From Plantago major (taxonomy: Eukaryota; Streptophyta; Magnoliopsida; Lamiales; Plantaginaceae), in the NCBI GenBank assembly GCA_026545765.1, contig CM048841.1, positions 67,454,217 through 67,518,216 on the forward strand: a stretch of 64,000 nt of DNA, read 5' to 3'. Both the position numbers and the translations under genes were made by a program. Under the pieces are notes generated by a model that did not search any database, had not been told where the DNA came from, and was given only the letters and a program-made list of their open reading frames with translations. This document shows positions 1 through 10,504 of this stretch, piece by piece. The number at the start of each line of letters is the position of its first letter. Position 1 is the first letter of the stretch.

Positions 1-2426
1 GTTGGATAAGAATGAAGTTGAGGAAAGTGTTGAAGTTACACCATAGTTAGATTCAAATGATAACAATAATATTATGCAGGAAAATATTGAAGTAACATCT
101 ACTGATAGTCCAACTATGAAAGTTCATGAGTTAGATAAAGAGTCTAATGTTTCTTATAATCCTGGACAATGGAGAGAAATTGATGTTAAATTAAGATATA
201 TATTAGTAGAGAAAGGTCCAATTAGAATTGATGATATTGAGTTCCCTAAGGATGAAACCAATAGACATTTTTCTAAAGAATACTATGTCCGAAGGCTATC
301 AAATATGAAAAAACAAGATAGGATATGATTGGTGTATTCAACAGCTAAAGATAGAGTATTTTGTTTCTGTTGCAAGTTATTTAGCATGAAATATGCAAGT
401 CAATTGGTTAAGGAAGGATGTAGAGATTGGAAAAACCTGAGTAATAGATTGAAATCTCATGAAATTAACAATTAATGAGCATATAATCAATATGACTAAA
501 TGGTTTGAGTTAGAAAAACGGTTATGTAAAGGTAAGACCATCGATAATAGCATCCTAGAACAAATTGATAAGGAGAAGGAACATTGGGAAAAAGTGCCTG
601 TGAGAATTATTGATGTGGTAAAAGCATTGGCTAAAAATAATCTTGCTTTTCGAGGGAAGAAAGAAAAAATATATGAAGATAATAATGGAAACTTTTTGGG
701 TATGATAGAGATGCTAGCGGAATTTGACCCTGTTATGCAAGAGCACATCAGACGTATTCAATTGCACAAGATTCATAATCATTATCTTGGTCATAAAATA
801 CAAAATGAGTTGATTCTATTGTTGTCCGATGAAGTAAAGAGTATGATCGTTGAGAAAATCAAAAGATCAAAATACTATTCTGTTATACTTGATTGTACGC
901 CTGGTGCAAATCATCAAGAGTAAATGACTGTTATACTACGATTTGTTGACACTTCAGCTGATTCAGTAAAAATTAGTGAGCATTTTTTAGAATTTTTTGT
1001 GGTAGATGACACTTCCGAAAAAGGTCTTTTTGACGAACTTTTATCTGTATTAAATAAGTTTGGTCTTAATGTGGATAATATTAGAGGACAGGGATATGAT
1101 AATGGATCTAACATGAAAGGTAATAAACAAGGTGTGCAAAAAATACTTTTAGATATAAACCCTAGAGCTTTTTATACTCCTTGTGGTTGCCATAGCTTGA
1201 ATTTAGTTCTTTGTGATATGGCTAACTCGTGCTGCAAAGCAATAACCTTTTTTGGAATTTTGCAACACATATATTCTATATTCGCTTCGTCTTCGAAAAG
1301 GTGGAATGTTTTATTGAATCATGTATCTTTAACTCCAAAACCATTGCCTCAAACACGTTGGAAAAGTCGTATTGAAAATGTTAAAGCTCTGAAGTTTCAA
1401 GCCACAAAAATTAGGGATGCTTTATTAGAATTGGAAAAGGTTAGTGAAGATGGAAAAACAAAAAGTGAAGCCAATTCCTTAGCTACACATGAACTTGAGA
1501 ATTTTGAATTTTTATTGGCAATGAATATTTGGTATGATGTGTTGTTTGCCGTAAATTCAGTAAGAGTTTACAATGGGAAAGCATGCGTATAGACCTTGCT
1601 ATGGAAAAAATAAAAGGACTTGTTTCTTACTTCAAGAGTTATAGAGAAAGTGGTTTTAACTCTGCACTCGAATCATCAAAAAGAGCAGCAATAGGAATGG
1701 AAATAGAACCAACCTTTCGTCAAAGGCGTATTATCCATAAAAAGAAGCGATTTGATGAAAATAATGAAGATGCTGATAAGTTGAAATCTGCAGAATAATG
1801 TTTAAAAATTGATTATTTTTATTATATCCTAGATCATGCCATCTCTTCAATGCAAGCTAGATTTGAGTTGCTTTCGAAATATGATGATATGTTTGGTTTT
1901 TTATTTAACTTTGAGAGATTAAATTCTTATGATGATAATAGTTTAGAAAAAAAATGTCTTGATCTCCAAAAGTATCTTACCCATGATATATGCATTCTGA
2001 TATTGATGGTTTTGAATTATATTCGGAATTAAAGGTTCTGAAAGAAGTGGCGAAAGTGGAAACTAAAACTCCCATTGAAATATTGAATTTTATAAAAGAA
2101 CTTGATTGTTTCCCAAATTGTTTTATAGCATACAGAATATTGCTTACTATTTTTGTTACAGTTGCATCTGCAGAAAGAAGTTTTTCCAAATTGAAAATTA
2201 TAAAAAATTATTTAAGAACAAGTATGTCTCAAGATCGATTGAATGGATTGGCAAATTTATCCATCGAAAGTGATTTATTAAAAAAACTTGAATACAAACA
2301 TTTAATTAGTAGTTTTGCATCAAAAAAACAAGAAGTTTTACCAAATGAAGGATTCACTTTTATGTTTGTCTTAGGGCCCCCGAAGCAAGTTTGCCTCAGG
2401 CCTCCGAAGTAGTTGGGCCGCCCCTG
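1..2426 (+). mobile_element. hAT transposon (ZMYM1-like), right part, decayed
   Basis: Coding remains run from the window edge to about 2412. The sequence then ends in GGGCCGCCCCTG at 2415-2426, the reverse of a CAGGGGCGGCCC terminal inverted repeat as found in this plant hAT group. The left end lies outside the window, so the 8-bp target duplication cannot be confirmed; CATGAAAG at 2427-2434 is its right-hand candidate. The element is inactive because the transposase frame is broken several times. Confidence 0.75.
74..2412 (+). pseudogene. hAT transposase pseudogene, zinc finger MYM-type 1-like (TTF/DUF4371/hAT dimerisation)
   Basis: Broken transposase spread over several frames. Segment 74-328 plus the following sequence resembles the TTF-type zinc-finger region (PGQWREID, then a Cys-rich FCFCCKLF stretch after a stop). 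Segments 459-923 and 924-1592 resemble DUF4371, with YYSVILDCTP holding the probable first catalytic Asp and RGQGYDNGSNM the second conserved region. Segment 1990-2412 is the C-terminal hAT dimerisation domain (ASAERSFSKLK...LANLSIES). In-frame stops lie near 326 and 921, with frame changes near 1590, 1800 and 2000. Several stops fit single C-to-T or G-to-A changes, as expected for methylated silent elements. Family proteins of this kind are about 700-800 residues, so most of the protein is represented. The element is not functional. Confidence 0.85.
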
Positions 2427-2446
2427 CATGAAAGTAGCCAAGAACA

Positions 2447-2717
2447 CAGGGGCGGTGCTGTGTGTAAGAAGGAACCCCACCCTTGTTTATTAAAAAAAAA
2501 AATTATATATGTATTTTTTAGAAAATTTTGAACGTAGTCCTACCCATTTTTTGTTAAATTATACTATAAACAGGATGATTTCAATAGATTAGGTTATTTC
2601 ATTCATAAATTTGTTAAAAATTTATCCTTGCAAATAAAAAAATTGTCAGTTTTTATATTTACTGAAGAAAAAAATTAATTTAGCCCTACGTTCGACGAGA
2701 TCCTGGCTTCCCCCCTG
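2447..2717. mobile_element. hAT-type MITE with 8-bp target duplication
   Basis: The 271-bp non-coding element starts CAGGGGCGG and ends CCCCCCTG, so both termini read CAGGGG inward. It is flanked by the perfect 8-bp direct repeat CAAGAACA at 2439-2446 and 2718-2725, the duplication length of the hAT superfamily. It begins only 20 bp after the right end of the larger hAT element. It has no ORF and must be non-autonomous. Confidence 0.85.
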
Positions 2718-2906
2718 CAAGAACAACACTCGAGTATTCAACATCCTTCTCAACTCATGCCTGTGCAAATTTAGATGTGGTTGTCGGCTGTGTCGCTTCC
2801 ATTGTTAGACCTTTCTCAATGGGTCGTTCAACATGTCATAATCGAGGTGTAAAATGTAATGCTACAGGTTCATGATGAGATTCTGAAAATTACCCTTCAA
2901 TAGATC

Positions 2907-3970
2907 GTGGTTACTATTCCATCGTTAAATTTTTTATTTCTGGTAATCGTCTTCCATCGCACGGCCTACCGATTGAGTTTCTTGCATGCACCAACAGTGG
3001 TGGATGGTGATGTTGAAGTAGAAATTGATGAATCTAATATAGCTTCTGAGGTACAATTTTGGGAAGATGCCCTTAATATGTATGTTTTAGGTGGTGATCT
3101 TACTATGAATGTCGTCAAGCAATACATGATCAAATTTTGGAATTTCGTTGCTTTAATTACCTGAGATGTTTATAATGAAGAAGGGTACTTTTTGCTGAAG
3201 TTTAAATCGTTTGTGGATAGAGAGTTGGTGTTGAGTGAAGGCCCTTATACGATTTATAGTATGACCATGTTTCTAAGAGAGTGGAAGGCTAGTTTCTGTC
3301 TTAAGAATGATATGCTGTGTAATGTTCCGATTTGGATTAAATTTCCAATCTTCCTTTACATCTCTCGGGAGCTAGGAGTTTAGGAAAAATTGGAAGTTCT
3401 CTTGGTAAACCATTATTCACGGACGAATGTACGGCAAACAAGTTGCAAGTATCATATGCACGTATATTGGTTAAAGTAGATATTATGCAGAAATTGCATC
3501 ATACAGTTAATATAAAAGACATTGTTGGCAGGAGATTGCAACAGGCGGTAGAATACGAGTGGATACCGTTGTTTTGTGAGAGATGTCAAATGGTATGTCA
3601 TATGTGTAAGACTACTGGGGCTGGTAAAGTTGTTATGGCTGGAAAACAGAAGAAGGGTGAAAAGCAATGGAAACCTCGAGATGATAGTTTTCAAACTGCA
3701 GGACCCTCAACGAATAATGTTAATGTGGTACAGACTCAGGGGACGGGCCCAAATGGTAAGATTGGTACATTTGGCACTTCACATAGTATAGGTTCTCCTT
3801 CAAATGATCACCGAAATGATGATTGGATCCAAGTCAGTACGACAAGGAAAAATAAAGTCAAGGAGGAGCAAAAGGATCAGGTTTCGCCTATCATTACAGT
3901 GGGCAGGATTGAATGCCAAAATGTTTATGGGAGTCTAAGGATTTTGGATGATCCTAGATTATCCCATTGA
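2907..3970 (+). pseudogene. LINE ORF1-like protein (DUF4283), broken
   Basis: The nucleic-acid-binding first protein of plant LINEs. YFLLKFKSFVDRELVLSEGP (from about 3188) and the following FLREWKASFCLKNDMLCNVPIW match the DUF4283 pattern. The segment from 3443 carries a degenerate zinc-knuckle region (FCERCQMVCHMCKT) and a polar low-complexity tail up to 3970. Stops separate 2907-3164, 3192-3383 and 3443-3970. In plant LINEs this protein binds element RNA; here it cannot be made intact. It lies just upstream of the endonuclease start, as expected. Confidence 0.75.
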
Positions 3971-3978
3971 AAGGTTCC

Positions 3979-6254
3979 ATGATTGTATCATGGAACATTA
4001 GGGGACTAAACAAGATGGCCAAAGTTAAGGAGATTAGTTCCCGTCTCCAAGGTTTACATTATGATCTAGCTATCCTTATTGAAACACGGGTTAAAAAAAG
4101 AAAGAAAGTCCAGGCATAAGGAATAAATTGCGTATGCAAATTAGTTATTCAGATAATTATTTGCATCACTCTAATGGGAGAATTGGGTTACTGTGGAATT
4201 CGGCAAGAATACAAGTCCAAGTGATTAGTAGCTCTTCACAATATATACATTGTGGTGTCTTGTCTGTTGATGGGAAATTTCTCCACTTGTGTACTGCTAT
4301 TTATGCATTAAATCAGTTGGAAGGGAGGAGGCAACTATGGAAGGATATTGAAGCATTAAGTCATAATACACAAGGGCCTTGGAATTTGTTAGGGGACTTT
4401 AACAATGTGTTGAAGTCACAAGATCGAATTGGTGGAATGCCGGTAAACCAACATGAGTACTGTGATTTAGAAGAAATGTGGAGAGAGTGGGTCTTTGTGA
4501 GGTGGAGTCAATTGGTGACTATTATACTTGGAGCAATAAGCACACCATAGATCCTATCTATTATAGGATTGATCGAGTTCTGGGAAATGTGGATTGGTTT
4601 CAAAACTATTCTAATGCACAGGTTGAAGTACAAGATGCTAGCATTTCTGATCATTCATTTATACAAGTGAATATTTATGAACCAGCGATTAGGAAAAGGA
4701 GAATGTTCAAGTTCATTAATTATATAGCATAGAATGATAATCTCTTGCAAAATGTTGAGGAGAGTTGGAATATACCTTTATCTAAGAGAGCCATGTTTTT
4801 TAAGTGTGGAGGAAATTACAGCGGCTCTAGCCAATTATAAATCAGTTACAAAAGCAGCAATTCTCGGGCATTCATGAGAAGGTTCAGATAGCTCGAGAAG
4901 AGCTAAAGCAAGCACATACCACTTTGCTAATCAATAGAATGGATGTTTCTTTGATTGAACAAGTCAGGAAATGTACAAATGAAGTAATGCACTGGAATGT
5001 CATGGAGGAAGCACTTCTTGCGCAAAAAGCAAAAATTGATTGGTTCAGATTAGGTGATGGAAACAACGCGCTCTTTCATGCTTCGGTTAGAGAACGAAAT
5101 AAGCAATCTGGAATCAATTTTTTGATAAGGGCTGATGGATATACTATTTCTTCACAAGTAGAGATTGAGAATGAAGTTTTGGCTTTCTACAAAGACTTGG
5201 TGGGTACTGCTGCTCCTCGACTCGAAGGTATTGATATAACTGTTTTGCGGAATGGACCACAAGTAAGTCGAGTTGCAAGTAACATAATAATTTGGCCTGT
5301 AACTCAAGCTGAAAGTTGGGATGCTTTAAGAAGTATCAAATATCTTAAATCTCAAGGAATGGATGGGTATGGTGCTAAATTCTTTAAAGCAGCGTGGGGA
5401 GTGATAGGTGGGGATGTGAATTAGGCTGTACATGATTTTTTTCATCTCCAATAGACTATATACATCTGTGAACTGTAGTATAGTGACATTGATCCCGAAA
5501 GTGAAAGAGGCAAAAACTATCAAAGAGTACAGACCGATTTCCTGTTGTACAACCTTGTATAAGATCATTTCATGATCTTAACAAAGAGAATGAATGAAGT
5601 TTTACCAGAATTAGTGCATATCAGTCAAGCTGCCTTTGTCCCGAACAACATATTCATGATCACATATTTTTTGCTTATAAACTGATCAGAGGTTACAATA
5701 GGAAGAATGGAACGCCCAGATATATGTTGCAAATGGTCTTGCAAAAGGCATACGATACAGTAGAATGGTCATATGTGGAGGGTATCTTAAGAGAAGGGGG
5801 CTTTCCTACCAAGTTCATTCGTTGGATTATGAAATGTCTGACCACTGTTTCCTATAGATACATGGTAAATGGCGAACCTACTGCCTACTTGAGAGCTAGA
5901 AGAGGTTTGTGATAGGGAGATCCTTTATCTCCACTATTGTTTGTGCTAGTTATGGACTATTTGTATAGATCGTTGTAAAAACTTAAGGAGAGGCCTAATT
6001 TCAATTTTCATGCCAAATGTGAAAAAATGAATATTATTAACTTGAGGTTTGCGGATGACTTGCTCTTATTCTTCAAAGGGGACGTGAAATCTGTGGAGAT
6101 GCTGATGGAGGTGTTTCATGGTTTTTCTCGATCCACTGGTTTAGTGGTTAATCCAACTAAATGCAATATCTACTATGGAGGAGTCTCAGCAGAGGTTAAA
6201 GCGCAGATGCAGGAGCTAACTGGCTTTGGGGAAGGGCACCTACTGTTTAAATAT
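3979..6254 (+). pseudogene. LINE ORF2: endonuclease and reverse transcriptase, 5' part
   Basis: ORF2 opens at 3979 with MIVSWNIRGLNK, the N-terminal signature of an AP-type endonuclease (exo_endo_phos). The endonuclease continues through 4128-4732 in changed frames (LLGDFNNVLKSQDRIGG; YTWSNKH; RIDRVLGN; DASISDHSF). Reverse transcriptase follows: KIDWFRLGDGNNALFHASV near 5035, the region around 5500-5560, KAYDTVEWSYV at 5745, and the catalytic LRFADDLLLFF at about 6045. It stops at the MULE-like insertion at 6255 and resumes at 8937. Frameshifts and stops occur throughout. Normally this protein nicks target DNA and primes reverse transcription; this copy is inactive. Confidence 0.85.
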
Positions 6255-6323
6255 GGGACAATTACAAATTGGTGTTATCCCCAAATCTTTCCTACTAATT
6301 AGTGATACATAATATATTTACTA

Positions 6324-6835
6324 CTTCCTCCGTCCCGGCACAAGTTTCCCACTTTGATTTTTTGCGGTCAAACTTTTTCAACTTTGACTACGAATTAATC
6401 TTAAACCGCAAATGTAAAATATTCAATTTTTTTATATAATGAAACTTTAGGGGCTAAATTTTCATTATATAATACTCCCTCCGTTCTTTTACAATGTTTA
6501 CCTTTTGGTTTTGTGTAAATTTTTAGAAAATGGAATAAAATATTAAGTGAGTGGTAAAAAGTAAGATGGAGAATAGGAAAAGTAAATGAGAGAATAGATA
6601 AAGTATGAAAGAGAGTGTTTAAGAAATTAATAAGTAGAGATAGTGGGTTTCCAAAAAAGGAAACGTTAAACTTTAAAAAAAACTCCCGAAATGGCAAAAA
6701 GTAAACCTTTAAAAAGAACGTATGGAGTATAATTTAACATTTTACATTTACAGTTTAAGATTAATTCGTAGTCAAAGTTGAAAAAGTTTGACTGTAAAAA
6801 GTCAAAGTGGGAAACTTGTGCCGGGATGGAGGAAG
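6324..6835. mobile_element. Stowaway-like MITE (outer copy)
   Basis: Inverted termini CTTCCTCCGTCCCGGCACAA and CTTCCTCCATCCCGGCACAA lie between TA dinucleotides (6322-6323 and 6836-6837), as for Stowaway/Tc1-Mariner MITEs. The subterminal parts are also inverted, with a GACTACGAATTAATCTTAAA-type block near each end. A second MITE is inserted at 6475. The same family recurs uninterrupted at 63174-63431. Confidence 0.85.
6475..6727. mobile_element. Stowaway-like MITE nested inside the outer MITE
   Basis: This 253-bp element starts CTCCCTCCGTTCTTTT and ends AAAAAGAACGTATGGAG, flanked by TA at 6473-6474 and 6728-6729. Its interior differs from the outer MITE. Removing it and one TA gives a sequence matching the uninterrupted relative near 63320 in length, with two mismatches in 25 bp around the junction. 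Confidence 0.85.
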
Positions 6836-6994
6836 TACAATTTAGTGTCTATATATCTAATTCCAAAGATGCCCTCTAACTAAATACTAAATATAGTATA
6901 TTTAATAATAAAAATTAATCTTCAATTATCAAATCATCTATTAGAATCTGTATAGATTTGGTTTCGTAAGATTAGCCAAGCACCATCAAAATAA

Positions 6995-7410
6995 ATGATC
7001 ACCCTCATTTACCAACATTTAATTGCAAGCATCATTTAGCATTATATTACAAGCATCATCCAATAAGAAATAAACATCATATTAGTACTGCAAGCATCAT
7101 TTATTTAGCATTACATTATAAGCATCATCCAATACGAAACAAGCATCATCCAATACGAAACAAGCATCATATTAGTATTGCAAGCATCATTTAGCATTAC
7201 ATTACAAGTATCATATAATATAAGCATCAAATACAAAACAAGCATCATATTAAAACCACAAGCATCATTTAGCATTAAATTACAAACATCATAGAATACA
7301 AGCATCCAAACCGAAACAAGCATCATATTAGTTACGCAGGCACCATTGGTACATCAAAGTTTCAAGCATCATTCTTCAATAGTTACAGCGAGCATCATAT
7401 TAAGAAAGCA
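6995..7410. repeat. Degenerate tandem array of AGCATCAT-type units
   Basis: The words CAAGCATCAT, TTTAGCATTA and CCAATACGAAA recur in varying order for about 400 bp; AAGCATCATCCAATACGAAA occurs twice in immediate succession near 7120-7160. Unit boundaries are loose, suggesting slippage plus higher-order duplication. The array lies inside the MULE-like element. Confidence 0.75.
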
Positions 7411-7614
7411 TCCAAATTTGAATGAGGAAAAAGAAAAATAACTCAATGCAACCCACTAGTTGAACACATACCAATAGAATTAAGTTAAGGATGTACGATG
7501 TCAATAAAAAAATATGAAGAGAAAAAAACCCTGATAATGGAGGATGTAGAATGCTAGAAGATTGATTATTGTGATGATGATGCTTGTATCAATTAGCAAA
7601 TGCTTGGATTAATT

Positions 7615-8664
7615 AGGGAAAATTACATAGAGCTACCCTCTTAGTGGCTCCTCGCTCATCTGAATCACCATTAGTGGAACAATTACATATAGGTCCAAAA
7701 AGTTGTTTTTTGGTTGACCAACTTAAGATTATAAACAAACCAAACATGCCCTAGTTATTTTAAACTATTAAACTATTAACTTCTTCAAAACAATTTAATT
7801 ATTAAAATTTTAACTCTTCTTCCCCAATCCCCACCACCACCAAAATCACTGCCGGAGCTCCGGTGGAAGCTCCGACCTTTTTTTTTTTTTTTTTTTAATT
7901 GAGCTTCCGCCATGGAAGCTCCGATCTGGAGCTTCCACGCCATGGAAGCTCCAGATCGGAGATTCCATGGCGTGGAAGCTTCAGATCGAGCTTCCATGGC
8001 GAAGCTCAAAAAATAAAATAAAATAAAAAAGCAGATCGAGCTTCCACCGAGCTCAAGTGGCGTGGTTGAGCAATCCATGGCGGAAGCTCCGATCAATAAG
8101 AGAATATTTATTTTATTATTGTTATTTAATTAAGTACATACTATACTAATAGGATTTTCGAATGCTAATAGGTACATTTGTTTAACAAAATACATGAAAA
8201 AGCTATTGTACAAAATGATTTTTAGAAACAATACTTATATATAAAATGTACTACATAGTGCTCGACACTCGGCCAACGTAATATATATTAATATGTATAT
8301 ACTTATAGTGAAATTTTTTGAAATAAAATGATAAAATGGCAAGTTTTGGTGTATAAATAGCCTCCAATTAACTTCCAAACGATCAATTTTTTTTTAAAAA
8401 AAATAACGGTCATAATTCAATTACATGTAAGCATATAGAAGTTCAGGTTTAATTACATAGAAGTCCACATGTGCAAATTTCTAAAAGCTGATAATTGAAC
8501 AGGGGCAAAAATGGACTTTCCCGCTTTTAAATCGCCAAAAGTCAAATTCGTGGACTTATATGTAATTGATTTTTATCTAACTGGATTTCAATGTTATTGT
8601 TCCACTAACGGGTACCTATCTGTAATTACGAAATCTAACAGGGGGTCCATATGTAATTTGCCCT
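7615..8664. mobile_element. 1-kb non-autonomous TIR element with GGAAGCTCC palindromes
   Basis: The left terminus is AGGGAAAATTACATAGAG. The right terminus, reversed, is AGGGCAAATTACATATGG, with inverted similarity over about 30 bp. ATTAATT flanks both sides (7608-7614 and 8665-8671). Second-tier inverted similarity (TTAGTGGAACAATTACA) lies further in. The middle (7845-8095) is a cluster of inverted copies of GGAAGCTCC around CCATGG. There is no ORF of note. A related end lies at 22260-22341. The superfamily is uncertain. Confidence 0.7.
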
Positions 8665-8936
8665 ATTAATTAATATATGCTTGTTTGTTTCAACTGGCGT
8701 CTAGCGTGTGAACGTGTTGATAATAATGTGTTTTAAATTAGTGTTTTGATTTAGTTTCCTATAAATAAGGAATTGATTTTTATCAATAATGGTGTATTTA
8801 ATTTCATATTTACTAAAAATAATAAAATCACTAATTTGTAGGAAGTTTATTACCAATTTGTAGGAAGTTTTTTATGCACTACTAAAGTGTAAAAAGTTTT
8901 TGAAAGTTACACTAATTTGTAATTATTCCTTTAAAT

Positions 8937-9333
8937 TTAGGTGTCTCTCTCACTAGTAGGAAATTAACTGTACAACAATGCCAACCACTTATTGATCGTA
9001 TTGTTGCTAGGATTAGACATTGGAGTGCAAAATTATTGAGTTATGCGGGAAAAATTCATCTCATCAAGAGTGTAATTTTTACGACCATCAATTACTGGCT
9101 CAATGTTTTCCTATGCCGAAGAAGGTTTTGAAGATAATTGAGGCCATTTGTCGATCCTTTTTATGGGCTGGAAGTGAAATAATATCAAGGGAATCACCAG
9201 TCGCATGGGATAACGTTTGTGCACCTAAAAGAGCTGGACTATTGCATATCATTTCGCTTATAGACTGGAATAAAGCTTCACTACTACTCAAGATGCTTTT
9301 GAATCTTTGTCGAAAATCCGATAGTCTATGGAT
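8937..9333 (+). pseudogene. LINE ORF2 continuation after the MULE-like insertion
   Basis: The frame resumes with LGVSLTSRKLTVQQC, completing the reverse-transcriptase motif cut at 6254. It continues RHWSAKLLSYAGKIHLIKSV and FLWAGSE, typical of the C-terminal region of plant LINE reverse transcriptase. It ends at a second insertion at 9334. Together with the 5' part it shows the LINE was present before both insertions. Confidence 0.8.
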
Positions 9334-9690
9334 TTTTTGAAGAATTTAAAATTTTCCTCAGAACACCAGTAGTGTTCATAAGAATCCAACAGCCTTCAAC
9401 AACTGAACTAGACTAGGACCAACAAAACTCTATACCCAACCAGGAGACTAATCGAAAAAGTGAAGAACATGATCTCAATCGACATCCCCCACAGCCAACC
9501 GTCACTAATTGCAACCAAGGGATAAAAAACTTGTCCAATCCGGCGTCTAGTATGTCTCAACACCGAAGCGTCAAGCCGAGAGTGAGGGTTGCGAGCAAGC
9601 CCCAAGCGGTTAAATACCTCTTTAGAGAGAGAAAGAAGGAGAGATGATTTACCACTAAGGAATCCCAAGGAAGAGAGCAAGCCCCGATAT
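9334..9690 (-). mobile_element. 357-bp polyA-type (SINE- or processed-RNA-like) insertion in the LINE
   Basis: The perfect 9-bp direct repeat TCTATGGAT lies at 9325-9333 and 9691-9699 and the LINE is continuous without the insert. On the minus strand the insert ends in a short A run (T run at 9334-9338) and has no terminal inverted repeats, as for an RNA copy. It carries an unrecognised minus-strand open frame of about 90 codons (9680-9408) without a standard ATG. I see no convincing tRNA promoter boxes. Confidence 0.6.
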
Positions 9691-9699
9691 TCTATGGAT

Positions 9700-10487
9700 G
9701 AAATGGATACATGAATATTACATTCATGCCTCTCAAATTCTAACTATAGTTATCCCAGAATAGTTCCTGGATTTTGAAGGGAATTTTGAAGTGTCGAAGC
9801 TTGGTACAGAATTGTGGAGTGTGGAATAATTTAATGGCTACTGGACTTTTTCAGACAGGCATTATGTAAAAACTAGTACGAGGTGTAAAACCAGAGGTAA
9901 CTTGGCATACACTTTTTCATGGTTCTATTCCTCGACCAATGATCATGTGGCTAGCTTGCCACGGGCATTTGGCAACAAAAGATCGACTTTATCGCTTTGG
10001 CATGATACTTGATGATAGATGTTGTTTCTTCCAACAAAGTGAATAATTGGGGCACTTGTTTTTTTGTTGTTCAGTTACTTTCCATACTTGACAGTATGTA
10101 TTGGGCTGGCTTAGGATTAAGCAAACTCCTGGTTTGTGGGATAATGAACTCCAATAGGTCATAGCTTGATGCAAAGGTAAAGGATGGTGGCAATGCTTCT
10201 GAAACTTGCATTCTCTGAGACGACATATGGCATTTGGCGGTTGAGAAATGAAACTTGTTTTGGAAACCCTGTTAGTAGTACAACTATAGGACCGAGAATT
10301 CTTGATATATTGTATATCGAGCTTGGATGGTCCCTAAAATCAAAATCCATATTGGAGAATTGATGATAGGTTGATGATAGTTTTGGGTGTTTGAGTTGGT
10401 TTTATCATTTCTTGATTAGGCTGGATCACTTTTGGATCGCCTTTTTGTACATATTTGTTTTGGATAATAGAAGTTGCTCTTGGTTCC
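9700..10487 (+). pseudogene. LINE ORF2 C-terminal remnant (zf-RVT-like) and 3' end
   Basis: Sequence after the second insertion continues the LINE tail (MKWIHEYYIH, then a region with VTWHTLFHGSIPRPMIMWLACHGHLATKDRLYRFGM). This resembles the zinc-binding reverse-transcriptase domain zf-RVT, where Trp, Cys and a KDRL motif are usual. Stops are frequent. The segment runs to a poly(A) tract at 10488-10503, the expected LINE 3' end. Confidence 0.7.
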
Positions 10488-10504
10488 AAAAAAAAAAAAA
10501 AAAT

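Larger units (their letters stand above)
6255..8929. mobile_element. MULE-like TIR element inserted in the LINE
   Basis: The left end reads GGGACAATTACAAATTGGTG. The right end, reversed, reads GGAATAATTACAAATTAGTG, giving inverted termini of about 25 bp. The flanks are TTTAAATAT (6246-6254) and TTTAAAT (8930-8936), consistent with a slightly damaged 9-bp duplication as made by Mutator-like elements. Without this insert the LINE reverse-transcriptase motif is contiguous. No transposase ORF was seen. The 2675-bp body contains two MITEs, a repeat array and another TIR element. Superfamily assignment is inferred from duplication length. Confidence 0.65.
2726..10503 (+). mobile_element. L1-type LINE retrotransposon, interrupted by two insertions
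   Basis: Remains of a plant non-LTR retrotransposon: ORF1-like DUF4283 protein, endonuclease, reverse transcriptase, C-terminal zf-RVT-like region and a terminal run of 15 A (10488-10503). The coding order is continuous across two insertions, 6255-8929 (MULE-like) and 9334-9690 (polyA-type). The left edge is approximate because no target duplication was identified. Many stops and frameshifts show it is dead. Confidence 0.8.

Noticed and set aside
377..748. Minus-strand 123-codon open frame inside the hAT element
   Set aside because: It is antisense to the clear hAT transposase reading (459-923) and shows no domain; a shadow frame.
7111..7326. 71-codon Met/Leu-rich open frame on the minus strand
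   Set aside because: It is produced by reading the AGCATCAT array; pure repeat translation.
7785..8096. 103-codon minus-strand open frame with repeated GAS and EA words
   Set aside because: It comes from the GGAAGCTCC palindrome cluster in a non-coding TIR element.
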